Source: CAYLZO01 sp964387775 (GTDB lineage Bacteria > Chloroflexota > Anaerolineae > JAAYZQ01). Taken from it: DNA of 19,448 bases. Below, piece by piece: positions 12,593-19,448 of the stretch (its first letter is position 1; each line of letters begins with the position of its first letter). The DNA lies in the NCBI GenBank assembly GCA_964387775.1, contig CAYLZO010000082.1, positions 1 to 19,448 of the forward strand, in the 5' to 3' direction. Below the pieces are notes generated by a model. It worked only from the letters and a program-made list of their open reading frames with translations. It was not told the origin of the DNA and searched no databases. Position numbers and translations under genes: made by a program.

Positions 12593-12643
12593 TGTCTCTT
12601 CCTCCCTGTCTGGTTTGTCGGGTATCGTCGGCGCTCGTAGACC

Positions 12644-12652
12644 ATTATAGCA
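12644..12652 (-). promoter_or_regulatory. Extended -10 promoter of the nitrilase-HgdB gene run
   Basis: On the minus strand TGCTATAAT (12652-12644), a full extended -10 with no convincing -35. It lies 51 nt before the nitrilase-like ATG and is the only good promoter seen for the four-gene run. Confidence 0.6.
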
Positions 12653-12696
12653 TAGTTTCGCCCGTTCCGCTATTCCTTTTGGGCCGGCCCAGACCT

Positions 12697-14097
12697 TCAG
12701 GCGTGGATCGCCTGACCAAAGACGCCGTGGGCGGCTTCCATGATCGCCTCGCTCAGGGTGGGGTGGGCGTGGACCGCGCGGGCGATCTCGTCGGGCGTCA
12801 GCTCCCAGGTGCGGGCCAGCACCAGCTCGGGCAGCAGCTCGGTCACCTCCGGGCCGACCAGGTGGGCGCCCAGGATCTCGCCGCTGACCTCGTCGGCCAC
12901 GATCTTGACAAAGCCGTCGCGCTCGCCGAGGCCCAACGCTTTTCCGTTGGCCAGGAAAAAGAACTTGCCGACCTGGACGCTGTGGCCGTGCTCCCGGGCT
13001 TTTGCTTCGGTCAGGCCAAAGCTGGCCACCTGCGGCTGGCAGTAGGTGCAGCGCGGCAGGGCTTCGTAGTTGAGGGGGCGGGGCTCGGCGCCGGCGATGG
13101 CCTCGACGGCGACGATGCCCTGGGCCGAGGCGACGTGGGCCAGGGGCAGCTTGCCCGTCACGTCGCCGATGGCATAGAGACCGGGCACGTTGGTCTCCAT
13201 CTGCTCGTCCACCACGACGTGGCCTCGGTCCAACTCGACGCCCAGCGCCTCCAGGCCCAGGTCCTCGCTGTTGGGCTGCACGCCGATGGCGAGCAACACC
13301 CGCTCGGCCTCCAGCGTCTGCTCGCCCTTTTTTTCGCTGGAAACGCGGACCGTTACGCTGCCGTCCGTGGTCTCCACACCCTCGACCCGGGTCGAAGTCA
13401 ACATCTTGACCTTGCGCCGCTTAAAAGCCCGGGCCACCACGGCGCTGACCTCCTCGTCCTCCAGGGGCACGACCCGAGGCAACATCTCGACGACGGTCAC
13501 CTCGGCGCCGTAGGCCTGCCAGACGTGGGCAAACTCCATGCCAATGGGGCCGGCCCCGACGACGACGACCGAGGCGGGCAGTTCGCGCAGGACGATGGCC
13601 TCGCGGTAGGTGAATACCCGGTCGCCATCAGGCTCGATGCCGGGGATGGTCCGCGGCCGCCCGCCGGTGGCCAGGATGACGTTGCGCGCCGTGAGGGTCC
13701 GCGTGCCGCCGCCGTTCAACGCCACCTCGACGGTGTCGGCCGCCTTGAGCACGCCCCGGCCCTCGACGACCTCGACCTCGTTCTCGCGCATCAACACGCT
13801 GACGCCCTTGACCAGGCGCTCTGAGACCTTGCGGCTGCGGTCCACGGCCGCGCCGTAATCGGCCTCGAAACCGTCGAGGGAAAAGCCAAATTCCCGGCCC
13901 TGGCCCAGGAGCGAGATGACCTCAGCGTTGCGCAGCAGGGCCTTGGTCGGAATGCAGCCCCAGTTCAGGCACACGCCCCCGATCTCGGCCTGTTCGACCA
14001 GGGCGACCTTCAGGTCCAGTTGCGCGGCGCGGATGGCGGCCACGTAGCCGCCCGGCCCGCCGCCGATGACGACGACGTCGTAGGGTTGCTCGGTCAT
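12697..14097 (-). CDS. lpdA: Dihydrolipoyl dehydrogenase (E3)
   Basis: A 466-residue FAD-dependent pyridine nucleotide-disulfide oxidoreductase of normal E3 length. It reoxidises dihydrolipoyl groups of 2-oxoacid dehydrogenase or glycine cleavage complexes with NAD+. Motifs: FAD-binding GGGPGGYVAAIRAAQ (12-26), redox disulfide GGVCLNWGCIPTK (C-x4-C), NAD-binding GAGPIGMEFA, the FAD pocket GLYAIGDVTG, and the C-terminal catalytic HAHPTLSEAIMEA. AAAGGA lies 7-8 nt before the ATG. It has its own promoter (14138-14166), and no E1 or E2 genes are visible nearby. Other flavoprotein disulfide reductases such as mercuric reductase are less likely, given the HAHPTLSE ending. Confidence 0.95.
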   Translation of the reverse strand: MTEQPYDVVVIGGGPGGYVAAIRAAQLDLKVALVEQAEIGGVCLNWGCIPTKALLRNAEVISLLGQGREFGFSLDGFEADYGAAVDRSRKVSERLVKGVSVLMRENEVEVVEGRGVLKAADTVEVALNGGGTRTLTARNVILATGGRPRTIPGIEPDGDRVFTYREAIVLRELPASVVVVGAGPIGMEFAHVWQAYGAEVTVVEMLPRVVPLEDEEVSAVVARAFKRRKVKMLTSTRVEGVETTDGSVTVRVSSEKKGEQTLEAERVLLAIGVQPNSEDLGLEALGVELDRGHVVVDEQMETNVPGLYAIGDVTGKLPLAHVASAQGIVAVEAIAGAEPRPLNYEALPRCTYCQPQVASFGLTEAKAREHGHSVQVGKFFFLANGKALGLGERDGFVKIVADEVSGEILGAHLVGPEVTELLPELVLARTWELTPDEIARAVHAHPTLSEAIMEAAHGVFGQAIHA

Positions 14098-14137
14098 GTG
14101 TCGATCCTTTCTCTCATCAATGGGTTTACGAGGGCTT

Positions 14138-14166
14138 ATTGTATCTCACCTGCGGTCCCTTGGCAA
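14138..14166 (-). promoter_or_regulatory. Predicted promoter of lpdA
   Basis: On the minus strand TTGCCA (14166-14161), 17 nt, TACAAT (14143-14138), 40 nt before the lpdA ATG, in the short gap after the preceding minus-strand gene. Confidence 0.7.
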
Positions 14167-14184
14167 AAACGGGCGCGCTCCCAG

Positions 14185-16221
14185 TTACACGATCCAGGGC
14201 CAGGCACGCCGGTCGCGCGCGAGCAAGACGTACTCGCGCCGCTTCAGGGTCACGGCCAGGCGCGAGCCGTAGAGCCGCTGGGCGGGCCGGGCCTCGGCGT
14301 CGTAGCGGTGGCCGTGGGCGGCGAAGGGTAGGCTCAGCGTCACGGCCGCCGGCTCCGGGCCGAGGTGGTAGTGGAACGCGTAGCGATCGGTCACAATGCG
14401 ATAGCCGGGCTGGGGCCGCTCCAGCCCCAGCACCTCGCGCCAGAAGGGAGCCAGGACCTCGTGGCGGGCATCCTCAAAGAGCACGGCGATGCCCTTCTGG
14501 GCCAGGTAGAGGTTCCCCCGCTGCTCCACCAATCCGCCGTAGACGAGTTCCGGTTCGGCATCGACCGCGTCGGCCAGCGCCGCCCCCACCCCCGGCGAGG
14601 TGACGACCCGGCCACCTTGCGCCAGAAATCCGCGCAGCGCCGCCAGATCACCCGCCGAAAAATGCTCGACCGAGGGCGACAGCGCGACCACGGTCCGCAC
14701 GCCGTCCAGCGGCCAGCCATCCAGCGACTCGACCACGGCGGCACCGAGCCCCGCCTTGGCCAGGACCGCCAGGCGCTCGAAGGGCTGGACCGCCTCCAGG
14801 ATGACGGCCGCCCGCTCGGCGCCGATGGCCTCGTGGGCGCGGGCCGGTGGGGCCAGGATCAGCACCTCGGGACGGCCCGGCGGCGCGGCCATCAGCCGCC
14901 GCAGCGTGGGCAGCGCCGCCGACACCTGCTCGAACATCGTCTCCACGTCGTAGGCCGTGTCGTGGGTACGCCCTGGGGGCGTGTACAGCCCCTGCCCTTT
15001 GACGTTGTAGTTCCAGTAGGCGATGCCCTGCAGGTCGCCGCCGCCCTGGCGCACCAGCAGGGCCAGCGCCAGCCCGTTGGCTACCGCGTCGGACACGGTG
15101 CCGGGGTCGGGGCTGGCCTGGCTCAAGCCCCAGCGATTAGCCGCCGCCCAGAGCCAGACCGGCTTGCCGTAACGCGCCGAGTAGAGTCCCAGCGAGCGGG
15201 CCAGCAAAAAGAGGCCCACCAGATCGCCGTCGCTCAGGGCCACGTCCGGCAGGCCATCGCGGGGATAGGCGTCAAAGGTGACGACGAAATTGTCCGGCGT
15301 GTCGCGGAACAATGCCTCGACGTCGGGCAGGGTGAAGGTCTGGCGGGCCTGGGCGCCGTCGAAGGACATGGTCACGGGCAGGCCGGGGTGGAGTTCGGCC
15401 CACAGCCCGGCGCTCCAGGCCGCGTACTCGACGACGTAGCGCGACTGGAAGGCGCCCAGGAGGCGCTGGCGGGCGGGATCAGCCTGTCCTGAGCCTGCCG
15501 AAGGGTCGCCTACGTCGGCAAAGCTCAAGCCGTGGCGTCGCCGGAACTCGGCCTCGGCGTGGGCCGAATAGTCGCCGCCCAGCGGCTCGTCGGCCAGGTT
15601 GAGCATGAGGATCACGTCGGCGTAGGGCCGGGCGAACTCGGTGTCGATCCAGCGGTAATAGGCTTCGACGTCGCGGCGGTAGCTGGGCGCGTAGAAGGAA
15701 GCGCTGACGCCCCCGCCGTAAATGTCCAACGGCCGGCCCTCGGCGTCGCGGCGCAGGTCATCGGGGTGGGCGTCGTTCCAGCGCCGGCCCATCTGGATCT
15801 GGTAGCCGACGGGCAGCACGGCGCGCACACCGGCCGCCCGGCAGGCGTCCAGCATCCGGTGCTGGGCTTCGACGATGGCGACCGCGTCGGCGTGGCGAGG
15901 ATCGGCGGGGTCGGTGTAGGCCTCGTAGACGGCGTAGGACAGCCCCGGCTCGACCTTGCTCGCGTCCACCTCGCCGGGGTTGTTGTGGCCGATCCAGACC
16001 ACGCTTCGACTACGCTCAGCGGAACCGTTCGCCCCGTTGTCGGCCAAGCGACGCACAATGGCCTCCATCTCGGCGGCCGTGGCTTCGGGGTAGGCTTCGA
16101 CGGCCCAGCCGGCGTAATGGGGTGAGGCAGAGTCGGCTGAGGTCTCGCTTGCAAGGAAGAGGAAGGGGCAACAGAAGATGAGAACGGCGAGAATGGCCCT
16201 CGCCATCCGGACGGCGCTCAT
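14185..16221 (-). CDS. Secreted glycoside-hydrolase-like protein (TIM-barrel, GH42-like layout)
   Basis: A 678-residue exported protein. The ATG at 16221 is one base after the PIN toxin stop, suggesting translational coupling; MARAILAVL at 16206 is an alternative. The signal peptide has the core AILAVLIFCCPFLFLAS. The N-terminal half looks like a barrel-type glycosidase: it has VVWIGHNNPGE, a LMLNLADEPLGGDY segment whose DEP could carry the acid/base Glu, the EFRRRHGLSFADV run typical of beta-galactosidase-like proteins, and VTFDAYPRD. The C-terminal half has an amidotransferase-like segment (LAALRGFLAQGGRVVTSPG) like the middle domain of GH42 enzymes, then a small beta domain. Two short dispersed repeats are read through as SAGSGQA and SAERSRSV. 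Family assignment and substrate remain tentative. Confidence 0.7.
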   Translation of the reverse strand: MSAVRMARAILAVLIFCCPFLFLASETSADSASPHYAGWAVEAYPEATAAEMEAIVRRLADNGANGSAERSRSVVWIGHNNPGEVDASKVEPGLSYAVYEAYTDPADPRHADAVAIVEAQHRMLDACRAAGVRAVLPVGYQIQMGRRWNDAHPDDLRRDAEGRPLDIYGGGVSASFYAPSYRRDVEAYYRWIDTEFARPYADVILMLNLADEPLGGDYSAHAEAEFRRRHGLSFADVGDPSAGSGQADPARQRLLGAFQSRYVVEYAAWSAGLWAELHPGLPVTMSFDGAQARQTFTLPDVEALFRDTPDNFVVTFDAYPRDGLPDVALSDGDLVGLFLLARSLGLYSARYGKPVWLWAAANRWGLSQASPDPGTVSDAVANGLALALLVRQGGGDLQGIAYWNYNVKGQGLYTPPGRTHDTAYDVETMFEQVSAALPTLRRLMAAPPGRPEVLILAPPARAHEAIGAERAAVILEAVQPFERLAVLAKAGLGAAVVESLDGWPLDGVRTVVALSPSVEHFSAGDLAALRGFLAQGGRVVTSPGVGAALADAVDAEPELVYGGLVEQRGNLYLAQKGIAVLFEDARHEVLAPFWREVLGLERPQPGYRIVTDRYAFHYHLGPEPAAVTLSLPFAAHGHRYDAEARPAQRLYGSRLAVTLKRREYVLLARDRRAWPWIV
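15482..15505 (-). repeat. Intragenic dispersed repeat copy A
   Basis: On the minus strand this stretch reads CCCTTCGGCAGG followed by CTCAGGACAGGC, and it is translated in frame as PSAGSGQA inside the glycoside-hydrolase-like gene. The sequence type (CTTCG...CTCAGGACAGG) is, from memory, a frequent dispersed repeat in Chloroflexota and other environmental genomes, often inside genes. Confidence 0.6.
16003..16026 (-). repeat. Intragenic dispersed repeat copy B
   Basis: On the plus strand GCTTCGACTACGCTCAGCGG and the next four bases; translated on the minus strand as GSAERSRS. Same family as copy A, differing in the middle; it interrupts the segment before VVWIGHNNPG in the same gene. Confidence 0.55.
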
Positions 16222-16222
16222 G

Positions 16223-16726
16223 CTAGCCGGTTGGCGTCCAGAGGCGGATGCCGGGCACTCGCCGAAAGTCGGGATCATTGGTCGCCAGGTCCACGATCTT
16301 TTCGCGGGCCATCACCGCCAGGATGATCGAGTCGTTGGTCAGCAGGCCATGGTCGTCGCGGAATTCTTTGCTGCTGTGGATCTCCTGGTAGGTGACGGGC
16401 AAGATGTCAAGGCGGGCCCGAGTAAACCAGCCGGGAACTTGTTTGTACTTTTCGAGTTGCTGGACCATAGCGGGGTGGGTTTTCAAGTAGCTGACGGCGG
16501 CACGTGACTGCAAACCAAAACGGACTATGGCTTCAGTCACCATGGCGCGATGGACGACATCGGCGGCCACACTGGCCGAAGTGTGAAGAGACACCTCTCG
16601 CCTGGCAGCTTTGCGAAAGAGGGGATCACACAGGTCATAGAAGGGCATAACCTGCAAAAAGTAATAGCTCATCACGTTGGCATCCACGAAAAGACGAGTG
16701 CCCGGGGGGATGTCAGCAAAGGTCAT
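16223..16726 (-). CDS. PIN-domain protein, VapC-like toxin
   Basis: A 167-residue predicted Mg2+-dependent endoribonuclease of the PIN fold; toxins of this type usually cut tRNA or rRNA. Acidic active-site candidates are Asp15 (RLFVDANVMS), Asp56 (ASVAADVVHR, where most have Glu), Asp132 (GLLTNDSIILA) and Asp151/153 (ATNDPDFRRV). The order and the LLTND and NDxDF motifs fit the family. Its ATG overlaps the antitoxin stop by four bases (ATGA), so the two are translated together, and the glycosidase-like gene begins one base after its stop. It is somewhat longer than typical VapC (130-140 residues), mainly in the middle helices. Confidence 0.88.
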   Translation of the reverse strand: MTFADIPPGTRLFVDANVMSYYFLQVMPFYDLCDPLFRKAARREVSLHTSASVAADVVHRAMVTEAIVRFGLQSRAAVSYLKTHPAMVQQLEKYKQVPGWFTRARLDILPVTYQEIHSSKEFRDDHGLLTNDSIILAVMAREKIVDLATNDPDFRRVPGIRLWTPTG

Positions 16727-17127
16727 TCGTCGGTCTCCGGTGACTCCTCAGCATACAGGTAGGCATTGTAGATCGCTGCTTCCTCGCTCTCGGCTATCCA
16801 ACGCCCCACTGCTGGGTCAGCAATCGGGAACAAGCCATGGAGTTCATCCAGGGCCGCCAGTGCCATCCTGTCCCCCTCCGGCGTTGGCGGAGGGGGCTCT
16901 GGTATCGGCACGGCGTAGGCCATCTTCCAGAACTCGGGAATTTCTTCCTCGGAATCGGGAACTGGCCTCTCGGCCGTTAACGCTCGATGGTATGGCCCGC
17001 CGGGCTGAGCAAACGCGCTGGCCAGGATGTCCGCGACCAGTTCGTCCAGCGGCAGTTGGCGATTTTGGGCCTCCGATTGCAATTCCGCGGCCAGCTTTTC
17101 GGGCAGTGTAACTGTGGTAGACGGCAT
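16723..17127 (-). CDS. Ribbon-helix-helix antitoxin-like protein
   Basis: A 134-residue partner of the PIN toxin. The N-terminal 40 residues (STTVTLPEKLAAELQ then a second helix, LPLDELVADILASAF) match the ribbon-helix-helix DNA-binding fold used by antitoxins for autoregulation. The rest is an acidic and Pro-rich linker (VPIPEPPPPTPEG) and a C-terminal helix-rich part (MALAALDELHGLF, WIAESEEAAIYNAYLYAEE) likely to bind the toxin. RHH antitoxins are usually 70-90 residues, so this one is long. The ATG at 17127 is preferred; a GTG at 17136 is part of the AGGAGGTG ribosome-binding site. Confidence 0.8.
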   Translation of the reverse strand: MPSTTVTLPEKLAAELQSEAQNRQLPLDELVADILASAFAQPGGPYHRALTAERPVPDSEEEIPEFWKMAYAVPIPEPPPPTPEGDRMALAALDELHGLFPIADPAVGRWIAESEEAAIYNAYLYAEESPETDE

Positions 17128-17157
17128 CGGTATCACCTCCTCAAGCCTTTCGACGAC

Positions 17158-17186
17158 ATTGTAGCAGGGACTGTCACGCCTGTCAA
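17158..17186 (-). promoter_or_regulatory. Promoter and possible operator of the toxin-antitoxin unit
   Basis: On the minus strand TTGACA (17186-17181), 17 nt, TACAAT (17163-17158), 30 nt before the antitoxin start. The -35 and spacer hold a direct repeat GACAG-gcgt-GACAG, a candidate site for the RHH antitoxin. The binding role is inferred. Confidence 0.65.
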
Positions 17187-17205
17187 TCCGCTGCTGTCCA
17201 GGCCA

Positions 17206-18072
17206 TCACCCCTCAATCCAACTCGCTGTGTACTCGGTCAGTTCGTCGGGCGGTTCGACGTCCGGCTGGTCGAGGGCCCAGCGCCCGGCCAGCCCCGCCT
17301 CGCGGGCCGTCAGCTCAAAATGGCAGAGGGCGATGCCCAGGTCCACCCGCTGCAAATCGGCCCGGACAAAGAGGCCGCCCAGGCCCTCCAGGTAGCCGGG
17401 CGTGCGGCGCAGGTAAAAGTGCCAGGCGCCGACGCCCCGGACGACGCGCCATGGCTGCTTGTTCGACGCCGACGGCCCCAGGCGCACCATCTCCAGCGGC
17501 TCGGCGTAGGCCCCGGCGGCCTGGCGGGAGAGGGGCCGGTCAAAGGATGCGTCGAAGAAAAGCCGCTCCCAGGGCAGCCGGCTGCGCGAGCCCGCGCCCC
17601 GGCGGATGAGGCGGTCCACCAGCCCCCGCTGTTCCGAAATGTAGCCCACCGAGACGACGCAGGGCATCAACTCGCCGTCGCGGAGCGCCATCCGGCGGGC
17701 AAAACTGCTCTGGGTAAAGGTCCCGCCCAGCCAGCAGGTGCCCAGGCCCAGGGCCGTGGCAAAGAGGATAGCTTCCTCCATCCGGTAGCCGAAATCCTCC
17801 AGGTTCTTGGGCCCCTCGCCCACCGCGCCGAGGATAAATCCGGCGGCGTCCCGGATAAAGCCGTAGGTGCCCAGGCCGCGCAGTGCCTCGGCGTCGCCCT
17901 CCGTCGCGGCGACGAGCTTGAAGCGGGGGGCTGCGCCAAAGGGGCCGGTGTCCAGCGACGACAAAAAGACCGCTAGCTCCTCCCGAGTCCGGGCCGCGAC
18001 GGGCGTGTCCCGGTAGGTGCGGCAGGAGAAACGCTGTTCGATGATCTCGGTGATGGGTTTGCCTAGAAACAT
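17206..18072 (-). CDS. Nitroreductase family protein (TM1586-like)
   Basis: A 288-residue FMN-dependent oxidoreductase-like protein. MFLGKPITEIIEQRFSCRTYRDTPV is the usual family opening; the Arg/Ser residues there bind FMN phosphate. The ATG at 18072 follows GAGGAGGG, while the frame extending upstream to 18216 would cross the promoter. It is a tandem pseudo-duplicate: LGLGTCWLGGTF closes the first half, and MVRLGPSASNKQPWRVV and GGLFVRADLQRVDLGIALCHFEL the second, the layout of the putative TM nitroreductase family, where one chain forms the fold. Likely role: reduction of nitro, quinone or other electron-poor compounds; substrate unknown. It is transcribed away from an efflux adaptor gene. 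Confidence 0.87.
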   Translation of the reverse strand: MFLGKPITEIIEQRFSCRTYRDTPVAARTREELAVFLSSLDTGPFGAAPRFKLVAATEGDAEALRGLGTYGFIRDAAGFILGAVGEGPKNLEDFGYRMEEAILFATALGLGTCWLGGTFTQSSFARRMALRDGELMPCVVSVGYISEQRGLVDRLIRRGAGSRSRLPWERLFFDASFDRPLSRQAAGAYAEPLEMVRLGPSASNKQPWRVVRGVGAWHFYLRRTPGYLEGLGGLFVRADLQRVDLGIALCHFELTAREAGLAGRWALDQPDVEPPDELTEYTASWIEG

Positions 18073-18106
18073 GGTGCCCTCCTCGTTATCAAGCCAATTG
18101 ACGTTG

Positions 18107-18135
18107 ATTATACACCATCTGGGCCTGGCAGCCAA
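18107..18135 (-). promoter_or_regulatory. Predicted promoter of the nitroreductase gene
   Basis: On the minus strand TTGGCT (18135-18130), 17 nt, perfect TATAAT (18112-18107), 34 nt before the start codon. Confidence 0.7.
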
Positions 18136-18162
18136 TCGACCGCCGAGGCGCGACCGGGACCC

Positions 18163-18176
18163 ATGACGAAAGTCAT
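18163..18176. promoter_or_regulatory. Inverted repeat, candidate operator in the divergent promoter region
   Basis: ATGAC-gaaa-GTCAT, a 14-nt inverted repeat between two divergently transcribed genes, 28 nt behind the nitroreductase -35 and 82 nt before the efflux adaptor start. The form resembles sites of NarL/LuxR-type response regulators, but this is a guess. Confidence 0.4.
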
Positions 18177-18220
18177 AGGCCAAGAACTGACCGTTGGCAC
18201 TACCGCCCGGACCCACTTTC

Positions 18221-18229
18221 TGTTAGGAT
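18221..18229 (+). promoter_or_regulatory. Possible extended -10 promoter of the efflux adaptor
   Basis: TGTTAGGAT is a TGn-type extended -10 without a good -35, 29 nt before the GTG start. Weak evidence; expression may need an activator. Confidence 0.3.
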
Positions 18230-18258
18230 GGAGCCATCACGATGGGAGGGAAACAACC

Positions 18259-19448
18259 GTGAAAAAGATTCTAAAAATCGGAGGCATCGTCTTTCTGGCC
18301 CTGGTGCTGGTCGGGGCCGGGATCGTCCTCGTCCAGCGCCAAAGCCGGTCGGCGGAGGCCCAGCCGGCCGCGCCCACGGCGACGGTGACCCGGGGCAGCA
18401 TCGAAGAGACCGTCAGTGCCACGGGCAACGTCGTCGCCGAGCGGCAGGCCACGCTGGCTTTTGCCGCCAGCGGCGAGATGGTCGAGGTGTTGGTGGCCGA
18501 GGGGCAGCCGGTCGAGGCCGGCGCGGTCCTGGCCCGACTCGACACCACGACGCTGGAGTGGCAGGTCGCCTCGGCCCAGGCGGCGCTGAACACGGCCCAG
18601 GCCCAGTTGGCCCAGGCCCGGCAGCCGGCCGACGCGGAGGACCTGGCCTCGGCCCAGGCGGGCCTCGACAGCGCCCTGGCCAGCTACGAGCGGATCGAAG
18701 CCGGTCCCTCGGACGAGGACCTGGCCTCGGCCCGGGCGTCGCTGGAGAGCGCCGTGGCCAACTATGACAAGGTCGCCGCCGGCCCCACCGAGGAGGACCT
18801 GGCGGCGGCCCAGGCGCAACTGGACAGCGCCATCGCCTCGGTGCAGCAGGCCCAGGCGGCCTACGACCGCATCAAGGACCAGCCCGACGCGGCCATGCGC
18901 CAGGAGTCGCTGAATTTACAAAACGCCACCATCAACCTGGAGCAGGCCCAGGCCAACTATGACGCCGTGGCCAACCGGCCCACCACGAGCGAGCTGGCCG
19001 CCGCCGACGCCCAGGTCGCCCAGGCCGAGGCCCAATTGGCCGCCTTCCTGGAGCAGCCCACGGCGAGCGAGCTGGCTTCGGCCGCCGCCCAGGTGGCCCA
19101 GGCCGAGGCCCAACTCGCCACCCTGGAAGCCCAGCCCGACCCGGAGATGATCGCCGTCTACCAGGCCCAGGTGGAGCAGGCGGCCGTGTCGCTGGCCCAG
19201 GCCCAGGCGTCCCTCGATGATGCGGTCCTCACCGCGCCCTTTGCCGGGACGGTCCTGGCCGTGAACGTCAACGCCGGCGAGTGGGCCACGCCCGGCGGGC
19301 CGGCGGTCGTCCTGGCCGCCACCGATACCCTGGTCCTGGAAGTCAACGTGGACGAGGTGGACGTGGCGCTGCTGGCCGAGGGACAAACCGCCTACCTGAG
19401 CTTTGACGCTCTGAAGGACCAGGAGATCGGCGGCAAAGTGGATTACAT
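18259..19448 (+). CDS. Membrane fusion protein / periplasmic adaptor of an efflux system (HlyD/MacA-like), partial
   Basis: At least 396 residues; no stop before the window end, so the C terminus is missing. GTG start with GGGAGGG 8 nt upstream. One N-terminal membrane helix (about 8-25, GGIVFLALVLVGAGIVLV) is followed by a beta/lipoyl half (TVTRGSIEETVSATGNVVAE), then a long alpha-helical hairpin (about 100-320) built of repeated DLASAQAxLxSA-type units. The second lipoyl half follows (LDDAVLTAPFAGTVLAVNVNAGEW), then the start of the beta-barrel (LVLEVNVDEVDVALLAEGQ). Such adaptors link inner-membrane transporters, often MacB-type ABC exporters, to the exterior; in a monoderm the tunnel partner would differ. 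Transporter genes are expected just beyond the window. Confidence 0.9.
   Translation, partial: MKKILKIGGIVFLALVLVGAGIVLVQRQSRSAEAQPAAPTATVTRGSIEETVSATGNVVAERQATLAFAASGEMVEVLVAEGQPVEAGAVLARLDTTTLEWQVASAQAALNTAQAQLAQARQPADAEDLASAQAGLDSALASYERIEAGPSDEDLASARASLESAVANYDKVAAGPTEEDLAAAQAQLDSAIASVQQAQAAYDRIKDQPDAAMRQESLNLQNATINLEQAQANYDAVANRPTTSELAAADAQVAQAEAQLAAFLEQPTASELASAAAQVAQAEAQLATLEAQPDPEMIAVYQAQVEQAAVSLAQAQASLDDAVLTAPFAGTVLAVNVNAGEWATPGGPAVVLAATDTLVLEVNVDEVDVALLAEGQTAYLSFDALKDQEIGGKVDY

Noticed and set aside
11375..12640. A 421-codon open frame on the plus strand opposite the nitrilase-like gene
   Set aside because: Shadow of the real minus-strand gene, which has promoter, ribosome-binding site and family motifs.
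12670..12700. Palindrome TGGGCCGGCCCA after lpdA as a terminator
   Set aside because: It has no loop and no T tract on the minus strand.
17128..17136. GTG start for the antitoxin at 17136
   Set aside because: This GTG is part of the Shine-Dalgarno AGGAGGTG used by the ATG at 17127.
18073..18216. 48-residue N-terminal extension of the nitroreductase
   Set aside because: It would be translated across the -10 and -35 elements; the ATG at 18072 has a strong ribosome-binding site and the usual family start.
18259..19448. CRISPR-like or tandem DNA repeats in the adaptor gene
   Set aside because: Repeats follow the reading frame, differ in sequence and length, and encode a coiled-coil hairpin; there are no uniform repeats and spacers anywhere in the window.

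Overview
The window is high-GC, gene-dense bacterial DNA carrying 14 protein genes of ordinary size, two very small predicted genes (a 26-codon leader ORF and a 25-residue lipoprotein) and one tRNA. It best fits an uncultured Chloroflexota (Anaerolineae/Caldilineae-like) genome. The support is indirect: a secreted beta-propeller ends in the IYLPVILQN-type tail I associate with that phylum, one gene carries short dispersed CTTCG..CTCAGGACAGG-type repeats common in such genomes, and the family mix fits. No rRNA or ribosomal protein is present to settle taxonomy. Nearly all promoters I can see are sigma-70-like with a 17-bp spacer. A run of 10 N at 9743-9752 marks a scaffold join.

Left part (1-5141): a nested palindrome (4-95) lies downstream of an Fpg/MutM-like DNA glycosylase (minus strand). 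Divergently, secG is followed by an orphan family-5 solute-binding protein, tRNA-Leu(CAG) with two terminators, and an FtsB/DivIC-like division protein. A strong promoter then drives a structured leader of about 320 nt (leader ORF, a hairpin inside it, two related tandem terminators and a hairpin over the Shine-Dalgarno), leading into an ABC-2-type ATPase with no permease beside it. This looks like a ribosome-mediated attenuator and is the most interesting candidate regulatory system here.

Middle (5142-14184, all minus strand): a UbiB/AarF-like kinase, possibly leaderless; a G/C-run repeat patch; a secreted seven-repeat FG-GAP propeller; a likely operon from one extended -10 promoter (nitrilase-like protein with Ser in place of the catalytic Cys, iron-sulfur flavoprotein with zinc ribbon, tiny lipoprotein, HgdB-like Fe-S protein broken only by the N gap); and dihydrolipoyl dehydrogenase.

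Right part (14185-19448): a type II toxin-antitoxin-like pair (RHH antitoxin, PIN toxin) in the same transcription unit as a secreted glycoside-hydrolase-like protein; a TM1586-like nitroreductase; and, divergent from it, the start of an HlyD/MacA-type efflux adaptor that runs off the window. A short inverted repeat sits between the last two.
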